DNA of 64,000 bases from Siphonodentalium dalli (lineage: Eukaryota; Mollusca; Scaphopoda; Gadilida; Siphonodentaliidae). Positions 12,951 through 22,096 of the stretch are shown one piece after another. A program made the position numbers and the translations under genes. The number at the start of each line of letters is the position of its first letter. Position 1 is the first letter of the stretch. The notes beneath the pieces were generated by a model. It worked only from the letters and a program-made list of their open reading frames with translations. It had not been told where the DNA came from and ran no database searches. The stretch spans positions 52,376,760 through 52,440,759 of the forward strand of contig CP136069.1 of assembly GCA_032622095.1 (NCBI GenBank), written 5' to 3'.

Positions 12951-13500
12951 TGTGACCATTAATTTAGAACAAACCTTCTATACATTTCCATCTTTCTTGA
13001 CAAATTGTATCTTTTTGGTGGAAAATATCTTTAATGCGATAGACTCAATTGTTTTATAATACTCGAGCCATTCTAACAAGTCATCGTCTGAGCGTTCAAG
13101 ATTCCTCGTTTTTCAAGAATATATGAATTTCTTAAATAGAATGGTACATATACTTTTAATGCTTTCTTCAGAAATACTAGCATTATATATTCCAAAGATG
13201 ATTATTTCGGGGGAAATGGCTCAGTTAATGCCAAAGTTAGTTTTCAATTTTTCTTCAAATATCAACAGTATCGACTTTGTGACTGAACACTCGTAAAATA
13301 AATGGAGAATATATTTTTTCTCTTATTGTGTGATACAGAGCACACATTTCTGTCTCAGACAACTTACATTTAATAATCTTTGCATTTGTGTATAAAATAT
13401 TATGGGCTATTTTGAACTGAAATGAAAGAAGGTCTGAATCATTAGTGATTTTACTTGTATTAGTATAAATTTCTTTCCAGTCATCAATGGAGAATGTTAT
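12950..13500 (-). mobile_element. Degenerate C-terminal remnant of an L1/Tx1-like LINE
   Basis: Read on the minus strand, the stretch from about 13490 down to 13280 encodes a tail typical of L1/Tx1-type retrotransposons: a W-x-x-IY start, then FQFKIAHNILYTNAKI and a Cys region that is normally CxxC. Here the zinc-finger-like part is degenerate and followed by stops. Downstream (13150-12960) fragments of the same frame persist. There is no RT core, so this is only a 3' fragment. The clade is inferred from the motif alone. Confidence 0.5.
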
Positions 13501-13965
13501 GTTAAGTGTTAATCCTCATTACTGTTTTATTGCATTGTCATGAGTACCTTTTGTTACCCATTCAGCTGTATCACCTAATCACTTTTCTGACGATCATACT
13601 ACAAATGTGATTTTCATGTCGACCCTGTTACAAAATCAATTTGGGTTTTTAATTAATTAATCCAACTGAATTAGATTTCCAATTCTTGGGTAAAAAAATG
13701 TTTCGTAAAATGAAATTTATTTTAGCCTTTTTCGCAAACAATTGGCCAATGACTGCGTGAACCCTGCTGGCAAATACACGAAATATGAACAGGTTTTAAT
13801 TAATGTGAATTGATTGGTCTAAATGTTATTGTCAGACCCAAACAGAATGTGACAAATTGGAGAAGAAATATATATGTACATGTATATAGCTACACCTTGA
13901 TGCTGATTTTTTTTATTGTTTATTTAACTCAACGCCACAATTAAATGGCGAACACAGAGTACTAA

Positions 13966-14092
13966 TTCATCATCATCGTCATCATGATCATGATCATCAT
14001 CATAATCATCATCGTCATCTTCGTCGTCATCATCATCATCATTTTCATCGTCGTCGTCATCGTCATCATCGTCGTCATCATCGTCATCGTTG
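13966..14092. repeat. (ATC/GAT)n trinucleotide microsatellite
   Basis: About 125 bp of CATCAT/CGTCAT repeats with interspersed G. It gives a poly-Asp frame on the minus strand that is not evidence of a gene. Confidence 0.95.
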
Positions 14093-14139
14093 CGAGCCTT
14101 TAAAAATATTGTATAATAATATTCAAAAGGCACCAGGGA

Positions 14140-15850
14140 ACTAGTCGGTTCAAAGTGTCTAGCCCCTCTTATAACTATAACATTTGATAATACATATTGA
14201 ATGTAAATCTCCGCTGTGGGTTGAAGTCTGATATAATGTTAGACTTTGGTGTGTTTACATTGCTGTAGATCTGTATACTGTTCTACACACATATTAGTGT
14301 AAACGGGTTGATATAGAAATGCGCACAGAAAGAAAACGGTATTCGCTCGTGTGAGCAAAAATCGTGTCCGTTAATATTCACGGTCAACACCGAGGCATTG
14401 CGGCAGGCAAATCTGATTTGATTAATTGTTACCCGGGCTTGGCAAATGTGCGTAATCTTTCTTTGTCATTTCAACCCATGTATTTCATATGGAATACAAC
14501 GTACATCGAGACAATAGTCAGAAATCCGGTGCGCTATCTTTCTGTGGCAGTAGCTCACGTCCGGCCCCACAATCTCCTGCTTCTCTTAGACTCAACTGAC
14601 GCGGCACATATCAAATCGCTTTGGTCTGCTTATAGTTGATTCATTATTTTTGTCTGGCCTAAACTGACACGACTCATAGTGAATGGTCAATTACCAGAGT
14701 ACTGATGAGCGCGCTTTCACTATCAGTATTCATGTTGTGATCACAGTAATGCGCGACACGTGATTTCACACACATCTGTATACAGATCTACACCAATGTA
14801 AACCCACCCTTTGTTACATCCCGTTATAGACCAAGTCTTCTCGATTCACAACAGCTTGGGATATCAGTTGGAATGGCGCTGTTTTTCAAGTTGGACCGAG
14901 TCCCCTCCCGTTACTCTTCTAAAACAAACTTTACACCCAAAATTGTGGGCGGGAGTTATCTTGCTTGTATATATGTCTTCGGATTAGGTCAAGTGGATGC
15001 GTTGAGTATATGAACATAGAGGGCAGCCTTTTCCAAACATGATGATATCGAACATGCATATATTATAAGTCCTTCAGATGGTAAAGCGACAAAATGTATA
15101 AACAAAAGCCTTGTTTGTTTTCCATGTAGATAATTTCGATTTGTCGCGCAACAGAAAATGCAGCTATCCGAACATCTGAAGCGACGGTTTAGAGATTAAA
15201 TTAGTGACGTAGGTCCCTGAATGTCTGAAGCGACGGTTTAGAGATTACTTTAGTGACGTAGATTCCCAGCCCTGACCTTTACATAGACCTAAAGGTACAC
15301 AATCCGATCTGATGGTACCCATATCATCCGATTCCATCAACAACAACAACAACAACATTTCTTGAAATGCCGCTTCAGTTATCAGAATTGATTAATTTCC
15401 AAAACATAATGCTAACCACTCTCAACTAGTATAAAATTGCCTAAAAGTGTTATATATCAACATTTTGTTCAACGCAATTTGGTATCGGGAGTATGTCGGT
15501 CGGCATTCGTCGGATATTTGCCAGTCCGCCAAATATTCCAGGTGGTAAAAAATAAATTCAAAAATCGATATCTGATGACTCTGAGCTTTGATGGGTGGGT
15601 TCCGTGACTCAAATCAAATATCTTTTACCCCCGAAGCCAAAGAAATAGTAAATTTAGGAGCATAAATTAGAGAGAGTGTTTGGGGGAGGGCTAACCCCGG
15701 GATTCTCGAATTGGCCGAGAGGCCCATTCCCTAACCCCTCATTTTTTAGCCTTTATTAGAAATACAAGAAAAAAAAAGAAAAAAGGAAGAAGCCATTTTT
15801 TTAATACACAAATTCTTCTTCTTCCCGTCGCTGGAATCCAGACGAGGGGG
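14140..15850. other. No gene recognised
   Basis: A 91-codon plus frame at 14364-14639 has no recognisable domain. A ~55-bp direct repeat (TGAAGCGACGGTTTAGAGAT) occurs at about 15177 and 15227. Confidence 0.4.
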
Positions 15851-15853
15851 TAT

Positions 15854-16549
15854 TTAGCCCCCTGGAACACTGTAGTTGGATGGTAGCTGCAGTGTCCCAA
15901 CATGTGTTGTTGCCTCGTCGGTGACGGTGGTGGTGATGGTGGACTCCTGGTAGATGTTATCCGAGTCCGAGCTGCTCCACAGTGATGGCTGACGTGATGG
16001 TGTGTCAAATCCAAGGAGAAGAATGCCAGCTGGAAGTCGTCCGGGTGTCCTGGTAACTTTTATCCAGCAGCCCCTGTCTTCTCCTGGCATCATCCCGTTG
16101 ACGTCCTGAGGGACATCTTCCCTCGCTGGTCTCCGAAGTCCAATTCTTCCGCCCTGGTGATCCATTAGCAGGAGACGGCAGAGATTCCAGCGAGGTACTG
16201 CGCCCTCCATTATGTCAACACAGCCGACTCGACAACCAAAATCTGAGATCGAAGCGGGAGCAGATAATGGCTGTTGAGTCATCCAGGCTAATCCGCGGCA
16301 TCCAGCACAGCCGAGTCGACATTGGGTGCCAGCGTTGATCTGATCCGGTCCGTGCTGTGCTATTCCTGCAGGTAAACCGGTGAGTGATCCATGCTGGGCC
16401 AACGGTCTGTGGCGCACCCGAATGTACGATCCTCTCCCGCCGGCGACTCCGGCACGAATGAGGAGCATAAATTCGGAGTATGCTTCTTTAATATACCACG
16501 GAGACGTATTCAAGTAATTGAATTTAGAAAACAAATCAGCATGGCGCAA
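15854..16549 (-). CDS. Unrecognised 231-codon ORF in a GC-richer patch
   Basis: This is the longest open frame outside the transposons. It lies in a patch visibly richer in GC than its surroundings. The predicted protein has cysteine clusters in the middle (CRLGCAGCRG) and a Ser/Thr-rich C-terminus, and I recognise no domain. There is no clear splice structure and the start choice is arbitrary. It may be a real exon, a retroelement remnant, or an ORF favoured by base composition. Confidence 0.25.
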   Translation of the reverse strand: MRHADLFSKFNYLNTSPWYIKEAYSEFMLLIRAGVAGGRGSYIRVRHRPLAQHGSLTGLPAGIAQHGPDQINAGTQCRLGCAGCRGLAWMTQQPLSAPASISDFGCRVGCVDIMEGAVPRWNLCRLLLMDHQGGRIGLRRPAREDVPQDVNGMMPGEDRGCWIKVTRTPGRLPAGILLLGFDTPSRQPSLWSSSDSDNIYQESTITTTVTDEATTHVGTLQLPSNYSVPGG

Positions 16550-16984
16550 TGAAGAGTGATTCTTGTTCAGATATCACTTATGTGATAAACATAAATAGAT
16601 TTTCTCTCACTTCTGTGTAAACACACAGCCACTTTGTAGAAAACAGTGCTTACATAATATATATATATATATATAAGACAAGGCTAGACAATGTTCTGTT
16701 TCCGATTTCCTAAATTCGTTGCATTTCTGACTCACCGAACCGATTATGGCCGCGTAAACGGCATTGTCGCTTGTTTTTCTTCTTTGAAAAGTGAATAAAA
16801 ACCTCCTTACACTGTCAAATGCAACTTTTGTATACTTTGAAGTGAGAAAATTGCTTCAAATCAAATGACTAACATGCACTCCACGGTTGGTGATTATCGG
16901 AATACGATAGGGGAACACTCCGACGTTCGTACTCAGATTTCACCAGTTTTCGTACCTTGCTTGCCTGTACCAAGTTTCACGGGA

Positions 16985-17345
16985 ATGTGCAAACTCCATA
17001 CAGCGCCCTCTACGCTATCGCTGCGATATATCACTGCCACAATGAGTGTACTTTGCAGACGATAAATCTATTTTTACATATCGTCGCGGAATTGTATTTA
17101 CTACTATTTAGTCACCTATTATCTTGTTTTCACCACTTTTTTTTTTAAAGTTTGCAATAATGGTAATTATTTCGGTATTGATAAGAACAATATGAACTGA
17201 GCCAGACATAGACAATTTTAATCCTAAAACATAAGAACTAAAAACACGTAATAATTCCTTACCAATTAATGTCATTATGGCAGTGGTATCTCAGCGGAGC
17301 GATGGGAGATAAGTTATAACTCTGCCTGGAGTTTGGAGAAAATGA
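16985..17345. repeat. Dispersed ~330-bp repeat, copy 1
   Basis: Shares long blocks with 38892-39225 and 43402-43705, ending in a conserved GTGGTATCTCAGCGGAGC element followed by a pyrimidine/purine tail. The block resembles a tRNA-type A box but I see no B box. No coding capacity. Confidence 0.8.
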
Positions 17346-17349
17346 CCAA

Positions 17350-18420
17350 TTTAATTCTATTTGTCGTCATATATATTTATTACCCCATTTGTTATTCCTT
17401 TTCATAAAAATAAAATAAAACAAGCCGAAAATGATATGTTTAAAATGTCTTAAGCATGATATCGGCGATAAGTTGTTATCAGAGTACGTTATACTTGTGA
17501 TAGTTACGTTACGCACACGGTATTAGCAAATGTGACTCTTTCACATTGGTCGATATACACAATATTTTATTTTCGGACCGTCTTTTCGTAAACAAAGCCA
17601 CGTGAATATCGACCAATCAGAAAGAGGGCATTATGTTGCCACGATTAATGGTGAAACGTCTCATGTTTGTGCTCAGATTAGAAAGATTTCTAACACTTGA
17701 ACGTATAAAACAGGTTTATATCGGCATTCTACAGCACTTTACATGGTAAGGAGGATTTATATCACTTTTGTAAGTAGCAGTATACGCGACAATACCGTTT
17801 ATCCGACCAAAATCGGTGCAGTGAGTCAGAAAATCAACGTTGACGGCGTTCGGCGCTATTCCGTAACGAATTATTGCCCCCCCCCTGTGGTATGTATATT
17901 AGGTATATTTTCATAATATTTTTGCTACAAGCTCCCCGTGTGTAAACACTGAAACAGTGATAAATTACTATGACTTTCAGTGACTTTGGCTAGTTTTCAG
18001 AGTATATATATCGCCTAAATATCGGTATTTCGTTCTGTGTAAACAATATTTGGGAATGAGTGAATTAGGACGATGCACATATTCACCTCAGGTCCCCTGG
18101 TGCGACAACCCCACCACGAGTATCCACCTTAAATAAAGGGATACTGTACCCAAATGTTGATGAAGCACATACACACTCAACCAATCTCGTCACTGTACCG
18201 AATTTCCGATTCTACTCCACAATCGCCATTCTGTTTATTTTTTTTGTTTCATATATTATTCATTACATGTTGTATACCTTGTTTTGTTCGTCTTAAGTGT
18301 CTTTATTGTCAGTGTATTATAGGGATAGGAGGGTATTCTAAGTGAGTATAGCACTTGTCCTCCAATCCCTTTTGTCATATTCATTATGAACAAATAAAAT
18401 ATGTTTAAACAAAATGTTTT
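17350..18420. other. No gene recognised
   Basis: AT-rich sequence with a short C-run at about 17878. Nothing assignable. Confidence 0.4.
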
Positions 18421-18503
18421 TGTTGGTTTCTATAGTCTCTGAGTCGGAGAATAAGGTAACAATTTTTCCATTATTTGAAAGTCTGTTGAGTACGAAGTAG
18501 TGT
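18421..18503 (-). repeat. Left part of the host repeat split by the Polinton
   Basis: Reverse-complement match to about 1686-1765 and 7494-7570. It continues on the far side of the Polinton at 31880. Confidence 0.85.
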
Positions 18504-18509
18504 TACGGA
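18504..18509. repeat. Target-site duplication TACGGA, left
   Basis: Six bases immediately before the AG of the element's left end, repeated exactly at 31874-31879. Six-bp duplications are the Polinton hallmark. Confidence 0.95.
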
Positions 18510-18740
18510 AGTAGTAATGGGGAGGCACTATGGCCCAGTACCCCCCAGACATGGGCACTATGGCCCACTGGGCCATAGTGCCCATGTCTGGGGGGTACTG
18601 GGCCATAGTGCCCATGTCTGGGGGGTACTGGGCCATAGTGCCCATGTCTGGGGGGTACTGGGCCATAGTTCCCCCCTGAGGATAGATGTTCCTGTCATTG
18701 ATGTGACATTTCTGATCGAAAAAATGAAAATGGACTTAGA
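18510..18740. repeat. Left terminal inverted repeat with internal minisatellite
   Basis: Matches 31460-31873 in reverse complement. Its middle is a ~31-bp minisatellite (TACTGGGCCATAGTGCCC core): one monomer, then a switch in orientation at about 18570, then three inverted monomers, so the end can fold on itself. The unique inner part (18671-18740) is the same at both ends. Confidence 0.93.
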
Positions 18741-18817
18741 ATTATTTTTTTCAAAAGGAAAATCTCACTTTGGAAAATATCAATTAGCTATCAAGAGTAT
18801 CTTTTCGATCAGTTAGT

Positions 18818-18833
18818 GGCCCTGAAAAGGGCC
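18818..18833 (-). terminator. Histone-type mRNA 3' stem-loop after the first minus-strand gene
   Basis: On the minus strand this reads GGCCCTTTTCAGGGCC, preceded by AAAAC and followed by AC: a 6-bp stem with a 4-nt loop, fitting the GGYYYUUHUHARRRCC form of replication-dependent histone mRNAs. It lies 19 nt after the stop codon. A purine run GAAAAGATA follows about 10-12 nt further on, where histone genes carry the U7-binding element. An AATAAA is also present just upstream, so conventional polyadenylation is not excluded. Confidence 0.8.
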
Positions 18834-18852
18834 GTTTTATTTTTGTTATAGT

Positions 18853-19317
18853 TTAGAATCCGCCACATTGAACTTCTTTGTTCGCCAAAACTTCAATTGA
18901 TTTGTCTCCTCTCCTCATCCATATTTTGCATTCACAATAATGCTCGTGGCAAACGTGGGGGATCCACACTAGAGGTATTGATGACTTTAATCTTGGTGTT
19001 GATTTGTAGCCGCCTTTGGTAGCATCAAACATGACGATAGGTCGCTGTATAACAGTCGCCGCTAATTCAACCATCAATCTTGATTCGGCCAAAAGTGGTG
19101 AGTGTCGTAAGTCTTGTGCCGACGCACCAAGTTCGTCCCTCTCTGTGTAGTACAGGTCAACGGCCGCATTTCTCAGAACCATCCATCCATCGGTCGTCCC
19201 GTAAACCCCAATGCTGAGTGCCTTCCAAAATAGAGATATTTCTTCGCCGTACACTGCTTTACAGTATACCCCACGGACCATTATCTCGTCAAGATCGGTT
19301 ATGTTTACAGCAGTCAT
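18853..19317 (-). CDS. Polinton small gene, OTU-like protein with Ser in place of Cys
   Basis: About 154 residues from the ATG at 19317. An in-frame ATG 14 codons upstream also exists, but that part is shared at DNA level with the third small gene and is probably leader. The pattern SLFWKALSIGVYG...LRNAAVDLY, then a hydrophobic RPIVMFD strand, PLVW and a late His cluster, resembles the OTU cysteine-protease fold, where DGNC-LFRAL is usual. The catalytic Cys position appears to be Ser, so an active deubiquitinase is doubtful. OTU-type proteins occur in viruses and transposons. Assignment is by eye only. It is transcribed away from the gene at 20223 and ends at a histone-type stem-loop. Confidence 0.55.
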   Translation of the reverse strand: MTAVNITDLDEIMVRGVYCKAVYGEEISLFWKALSIGVYGTTDGWMVLRNAAVDLYYTERDELGASAQDLRHSPLLAESRLMVELAATVIQRPIVMFDATKGGYKSTPRLKSSIPLVWIPHVCHEHYCECKIWMRRGDKSIEVLANKEVQCGGF

Positions 19318-20222
19318 CTTTGAATGCAGAATAAATTGTTCGCTGCCGTGCTTGAACATATATCACGATTATGCTGGCGGTAGAGAAAGCACATAATACT
19401 TTGACGTTAAAAATGACAAATGTTTCCTGACGTTGTGTTTCTTTTCAGTGCATTATCTGTTAGTTTCACCATTTCGATATGTTATAGATTAAATTCATGA
19501 TAGTATATACAATTAATTAAGATGTTTTAACATATGAATTCATCTTCGTTCATAAACGATGACCAAGTAAAGTTATCAAATGCAATGATCAAGAAAAATG
19601 TTCAGTATGTTTCTTGTGTTCAGTTTTTATGTATAAAATATGTACAATTCCAAAAACAAAAACTAGAAAAACATTCCATATTTTCCTAACGAGGTAATAA
19701 ATATATCAATCATGTGTACCAAATAATAGATAATGATCTAACGAAATTAAAAACATTTGTTTGATCGCTATGCAATAATGATCAAGAAAAATATGCATGT
19801 TGATCCGTCTCTGAAAAAACACAACGTCAGGAAATACTTGTCAATTTTTAAGCTCGATGCGTTGTGTTTTCATTGACGCCCGTGTAACAATCTTGTGTTC
19901 AGTTTTATGTATAAAATATGTACAATTCCAAAAACAAAAACTAGAAAAACATTCCATATTTTCCTAACGAGGTAATAAATATATCAATCATGTGTACCAA
20001 ATAATAGATAATGATCTAACGAAATTAAAAACATTTGTTTGATCGCTATGCAATAATGATCAAGAAAAATATGCATGTTGATCCGTCTCTGAAAAAACAC
20101 AACGGCAGGAAATATTTGTCAATTTTAACGCCAATGCGACATGTGATTTCATTGTCGCCCGTGTCAAATGTATACAAATATTTTCGAATTTGATCAACCT
20201 TACATTGCATTGCTATCAAGAG
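19318..20222. promoter_or_regulatory. Bidirectional intergenic region between divergent small genes
   Basis: About 900 bp separating the minus-strand OTU-like gene from the plus-strand gene at 20223. It contains two tandem copies of a ~283-bp block (about 19611-19893 and 19894-20175), each with ATGTATAAAATATG and a stretch around AACACAACG. A third copy lies between the next divergent pair (21535-21800). Position and duplication suggest promoter or replication-linked control, which is inferred. Confidence 0.6.
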
Positions 20223-20711
20223 ATGGATCCGTTAACAGAATTTCTTCAGAGTGAGATATACAGTAGTCCTGTTGCACAGAATACATATGCTGCGCCACAG
20301 TCAACAGTCCAAGCTAATACGACAATGACTATAGGTGGTGATACACTCATTTTAAAAGCGATTTTAGATGAACTGAGATGTCTTCGCAGGGATATTGACG
20401 TGAAAACGCAAGTAACGCATCAAGAAGTGAAAGTGAATCTTCGTTTCGTTGCAGAACAGATAGATATCCCAATCAGGGTTCATGATGTTGAGAGATCGAA
20501 AGAGCAGAAACAGATCAAAAAAGCTAAATCATCGGCGACGAAAGAAAAACAACCTAAGAGTGTCATGAAGGCTTCTACTGAGACAAAAGTCAGATTTCAT
20601 CTTCCTTGTAAAGAATCTAGAGATACAGAGAATTGTGATGAATTCGCAAAAGCTCTCGGTTCTCATGGGAAAGATATGTCAAGATATAAGAAAAACACAA
20701 AACGGTGTTAA
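20223..20711 (+). CDS. Polinton small gene of unknown function, histone-type 3' end
   Basis: 162 residues from ATGGATCCG at 20223. An upstream in-frame ATG at 20190 is possible but falls in promoter-like sequence. The protein has a Ser/Thr/Gln-rich N-terminal third, a helical, charge-alternating middle (LRCLRRDIDVKTQ) that could form a coiled coil, and a strongly basic Lys-rich C-terminal half suited to nucleic-acid binding. No domain recognised. The stop is 22 nt before a perfect histone-type stem-loop. Confidence 0.6.
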   Translation: MDPLTEFLQSEIYSSPVAQNTYAAPQSTVQANTTMTIGGDTLILKAILDELRCLRRDIDVKTQVTHQEVKVNLRFVAEQIDIPIRVHDVERSKEQKQIKKAKSSATKEKQPKSVMKASTETKVRFHLPCKESRDTENCDEFAKALGSHGKDMSRYKKNTKRC

Positions 20712-20733
20712 AGTCAGATGATAAATTTAAAAC

Positions 20734-20749
20734 GGCCCTTTTCAGGGCC
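20734..20749 (+). terminator. Histone-type mRNA 3' stem-loop after the plus-strand small gene
   Basis: GGCCCTTTTCAGGGCC, preceded by AAAAC and followed by ACACACA. A purine-rich CCAAAAAGG lies about 10 nt downstream, in the spacing of a U7-type downstream element. No AATAAA lies between the stop codon and the hairpin. Confidence 0.85.
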
Positions 20750-20959
20750 ACACACATTTCCAAAAAGGTTACTCTTTCATAGCTGAAAAAAACAAAACAC
20801 GATTGTTCATTTCATAATTTATTCAACAACAAATATTTGCAAGTATATTTTGTTTTAAATTATTCGTGGCGTGATTTTTTCAAAACGAAACATAGGGTAC
20901 AATGAACATTATTAGTTCTTAAGCAATGCTAAAAGTTTTTCTTTTTGAAAAAATTGGTT

Positions 20960-20975
20960 GGTCCTGAAAAGAACC
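20960..20975 (-). terminator. Second histone-type stem-loop (variant) after the third small gene
   Basis: Minus strand GGTTCTTTTCAGGACC followed by AACCAA. The stem differs from the others but keeps pairing (one U-G) and the histone consensus. The purine tract CAAAAAGAAAAA lies ~10 nt downstream. It lies 11 nt beyond the hairpin at 20987-21002. Confidence 0.75.
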
Positions 20976-20986
20976 GTTTTTGTTTT

Positions 20987-21002
20987 GGCCCTGAAAAGGG
21001 CC
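20987..21002 (-). terminator. First histone-type stem-loop after the third small gene
   Basis: Minus strand GGCCCTTTTCAGGGCC preceded by CAAAAC, 20 nt after the stop codon of the gene at 21023-21241. No AATAAA lies between the stop and the hairpin. Confidence 0.85.
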
Positions 21003-21022
21003 GTTTTGTACGACATCAAAAT

Positions 21023-21241
21023 TCACTCCCCAATTTTCTCAGAGTGAGAATTTTGCTTTTGTTGCCCCGCCTCAGATAAAATAGGACAGCTAGACTCTGT
21101 TGGTATGGTTGCTGTTCTTTTTTGCATGATCAGCTTTGAACGGTCGGTCACTTCTCTTGCGTACCTGCCCCACATTATCTGCGGTGTTATCCCCATAGTT
21201 CCTCTCAGTATCGCCATCAAGGGTTCGGGTATTGCAGTCAT
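21023..21241 (-). CDS. Polinton small gene of unknown function (72 aa)
   Basis: Start chosen at ATG 21241, because the leader and first residues (LHSK-MTA) are shared with the start of the OTU-like gene at 19317. This shows that the promoter and first codons were duplicated and then linked to a different body. The body is short, basic and rich in Arg/Thr with no recognised domain. It may be a truncated gene. It ends at a pair of histone-type stem-loops and is divergent from the gene at 21836. Confidence 0.45.
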   Translation of the reverse strand: MTAIPEPLMAILRGTMGITPQIMWGRYAREVTDRSKLIMQKRTATIPTESSCPILSEAGQQKQNSHSEKIGE

Positions 21242-21835
21242 CTTTGAATGCAGAATAAGTCTGAAGATCCGTCTTGAACTTGTATCACGATTGCGCGGGC
21301 GGTAGAGAAAGCACATAATACTTTGACGTTAAAAATGACAAATGTTTCCTGACGTTGTGTTTCTTTTCAGTGCATTATCTGTTAGTTTCACCATTTCGAT
21401 ATGTTATAGATTAAATTCATGATAGTATATACAATTAATTAAGATGTTTTAACATATGAATTCATCTTCGTTCATAAACGATGACCAAGTAAAGTTATCA
21501 AATGCAATGATCAAGAAAAATGTTCAGTATGTTTCTTGTGTTCAGTTTTTATGTATAAAATATGTACAATTCCAAAAACAAAAACTAGAAAAACATTCCA
21601 TATTTTCCTAACGAGGTAATAAATATATCAATCATGTGTACCAAATAATAGATAATGATCTAACGAAATTAAAAACATTTGTTTGATCGCTATGCAATAA
21701 TGAACAAGAAAAATATGCATGTTGATCCGTCAGGAAATATTTATCAATTTTAACGCCAACGCGACATGTGATTTCATTGTCGCCCGTGTCAAATGTATAC
21801 AAATATTTTCACTTTTTCAGTGAACTTCATTCATT
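21242..21835. promoter_or_regulatory. Second bidirectional intergenic region, homologous to 19318-20222
   Basis: Blocks around 21300-21720 repeat 19370-19800 almost exactly, and 21745-21810 repeats 20125-20185. The end (CACTTTTTCAG before TGAAC) looks like a 3' splice site 20 nt before the ATG at 21836, so the downstream gene may carry a spliced leader exon. Confidence 0.55.
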
Positions 21836-22096
21836 ATGCCGTCTTTAAAGAAATTTCTCAAGAAGTTGTGGAGGAAGAGAGATTCGTCAGAGGAGACGGA
21901 AATAAGAAGATATAGGAAATGGCAGGATTCTCCTAAACAAAGTATGGTTCAGAAGCAGATGATAAGAGATTTTTTGGCTCGCGACGACCATTGCCTAAAG
22001 TATGTGATGTTCAAGAATCAAGCAATCTTGATCTCGTGGAGATCTTGTCACAGATCAAGAATTTGTTGGACTTGGGCCAAAGAACTACGGATATGA
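21836..22096 (+). CDS. Small basic ORF abutting the polymerase remnant
   Basis: 86 codons, starting with a Lys/Arg-rich helix (KKFLKKLWRKR) followed by a charged segment. I recognise no family. From about 22050 it overlaps the surviving polymerase frame, and its last ~15 residues look like out-of-frame polymerase sequence. Another frame across 22000-22060 reads DLVEILSQIKNLLDLG, so the original C-terminus may have been in that frame. The gene appears to have been cut by the deletion that removed the polymerase body. Confidence 0.4.
   Translation: MPSLKKFLKKLWRKRDSSEETEIRRYRKWQDSPKQSMVQKQMIRDFLARDDHCLKYVMFKNQAILISWRSCHRSRICWTWAKELRI

Noticed and set aside
13924-14133. Poly-Asp ORF on the minus strand
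   Set aside because: Direct translation of the (ATC)n microsatellite.
18430-18816. Proline/glycine-type repeat ORFs on both strands at the Polinton ends (also 31438-31944)
   Set aside because: They are translations of the 31-bp minisatellite, which is a multiple of neither strand's sense and is open on both strands by composition.
18810-21010. Reading the hairpins as bacterial rho-independent terminators or as traces of histone genes
   Set aside because: The window is clearly eukaryotic, no long T-run follows the stems, and none of the adjacent proteins resembles a histone.
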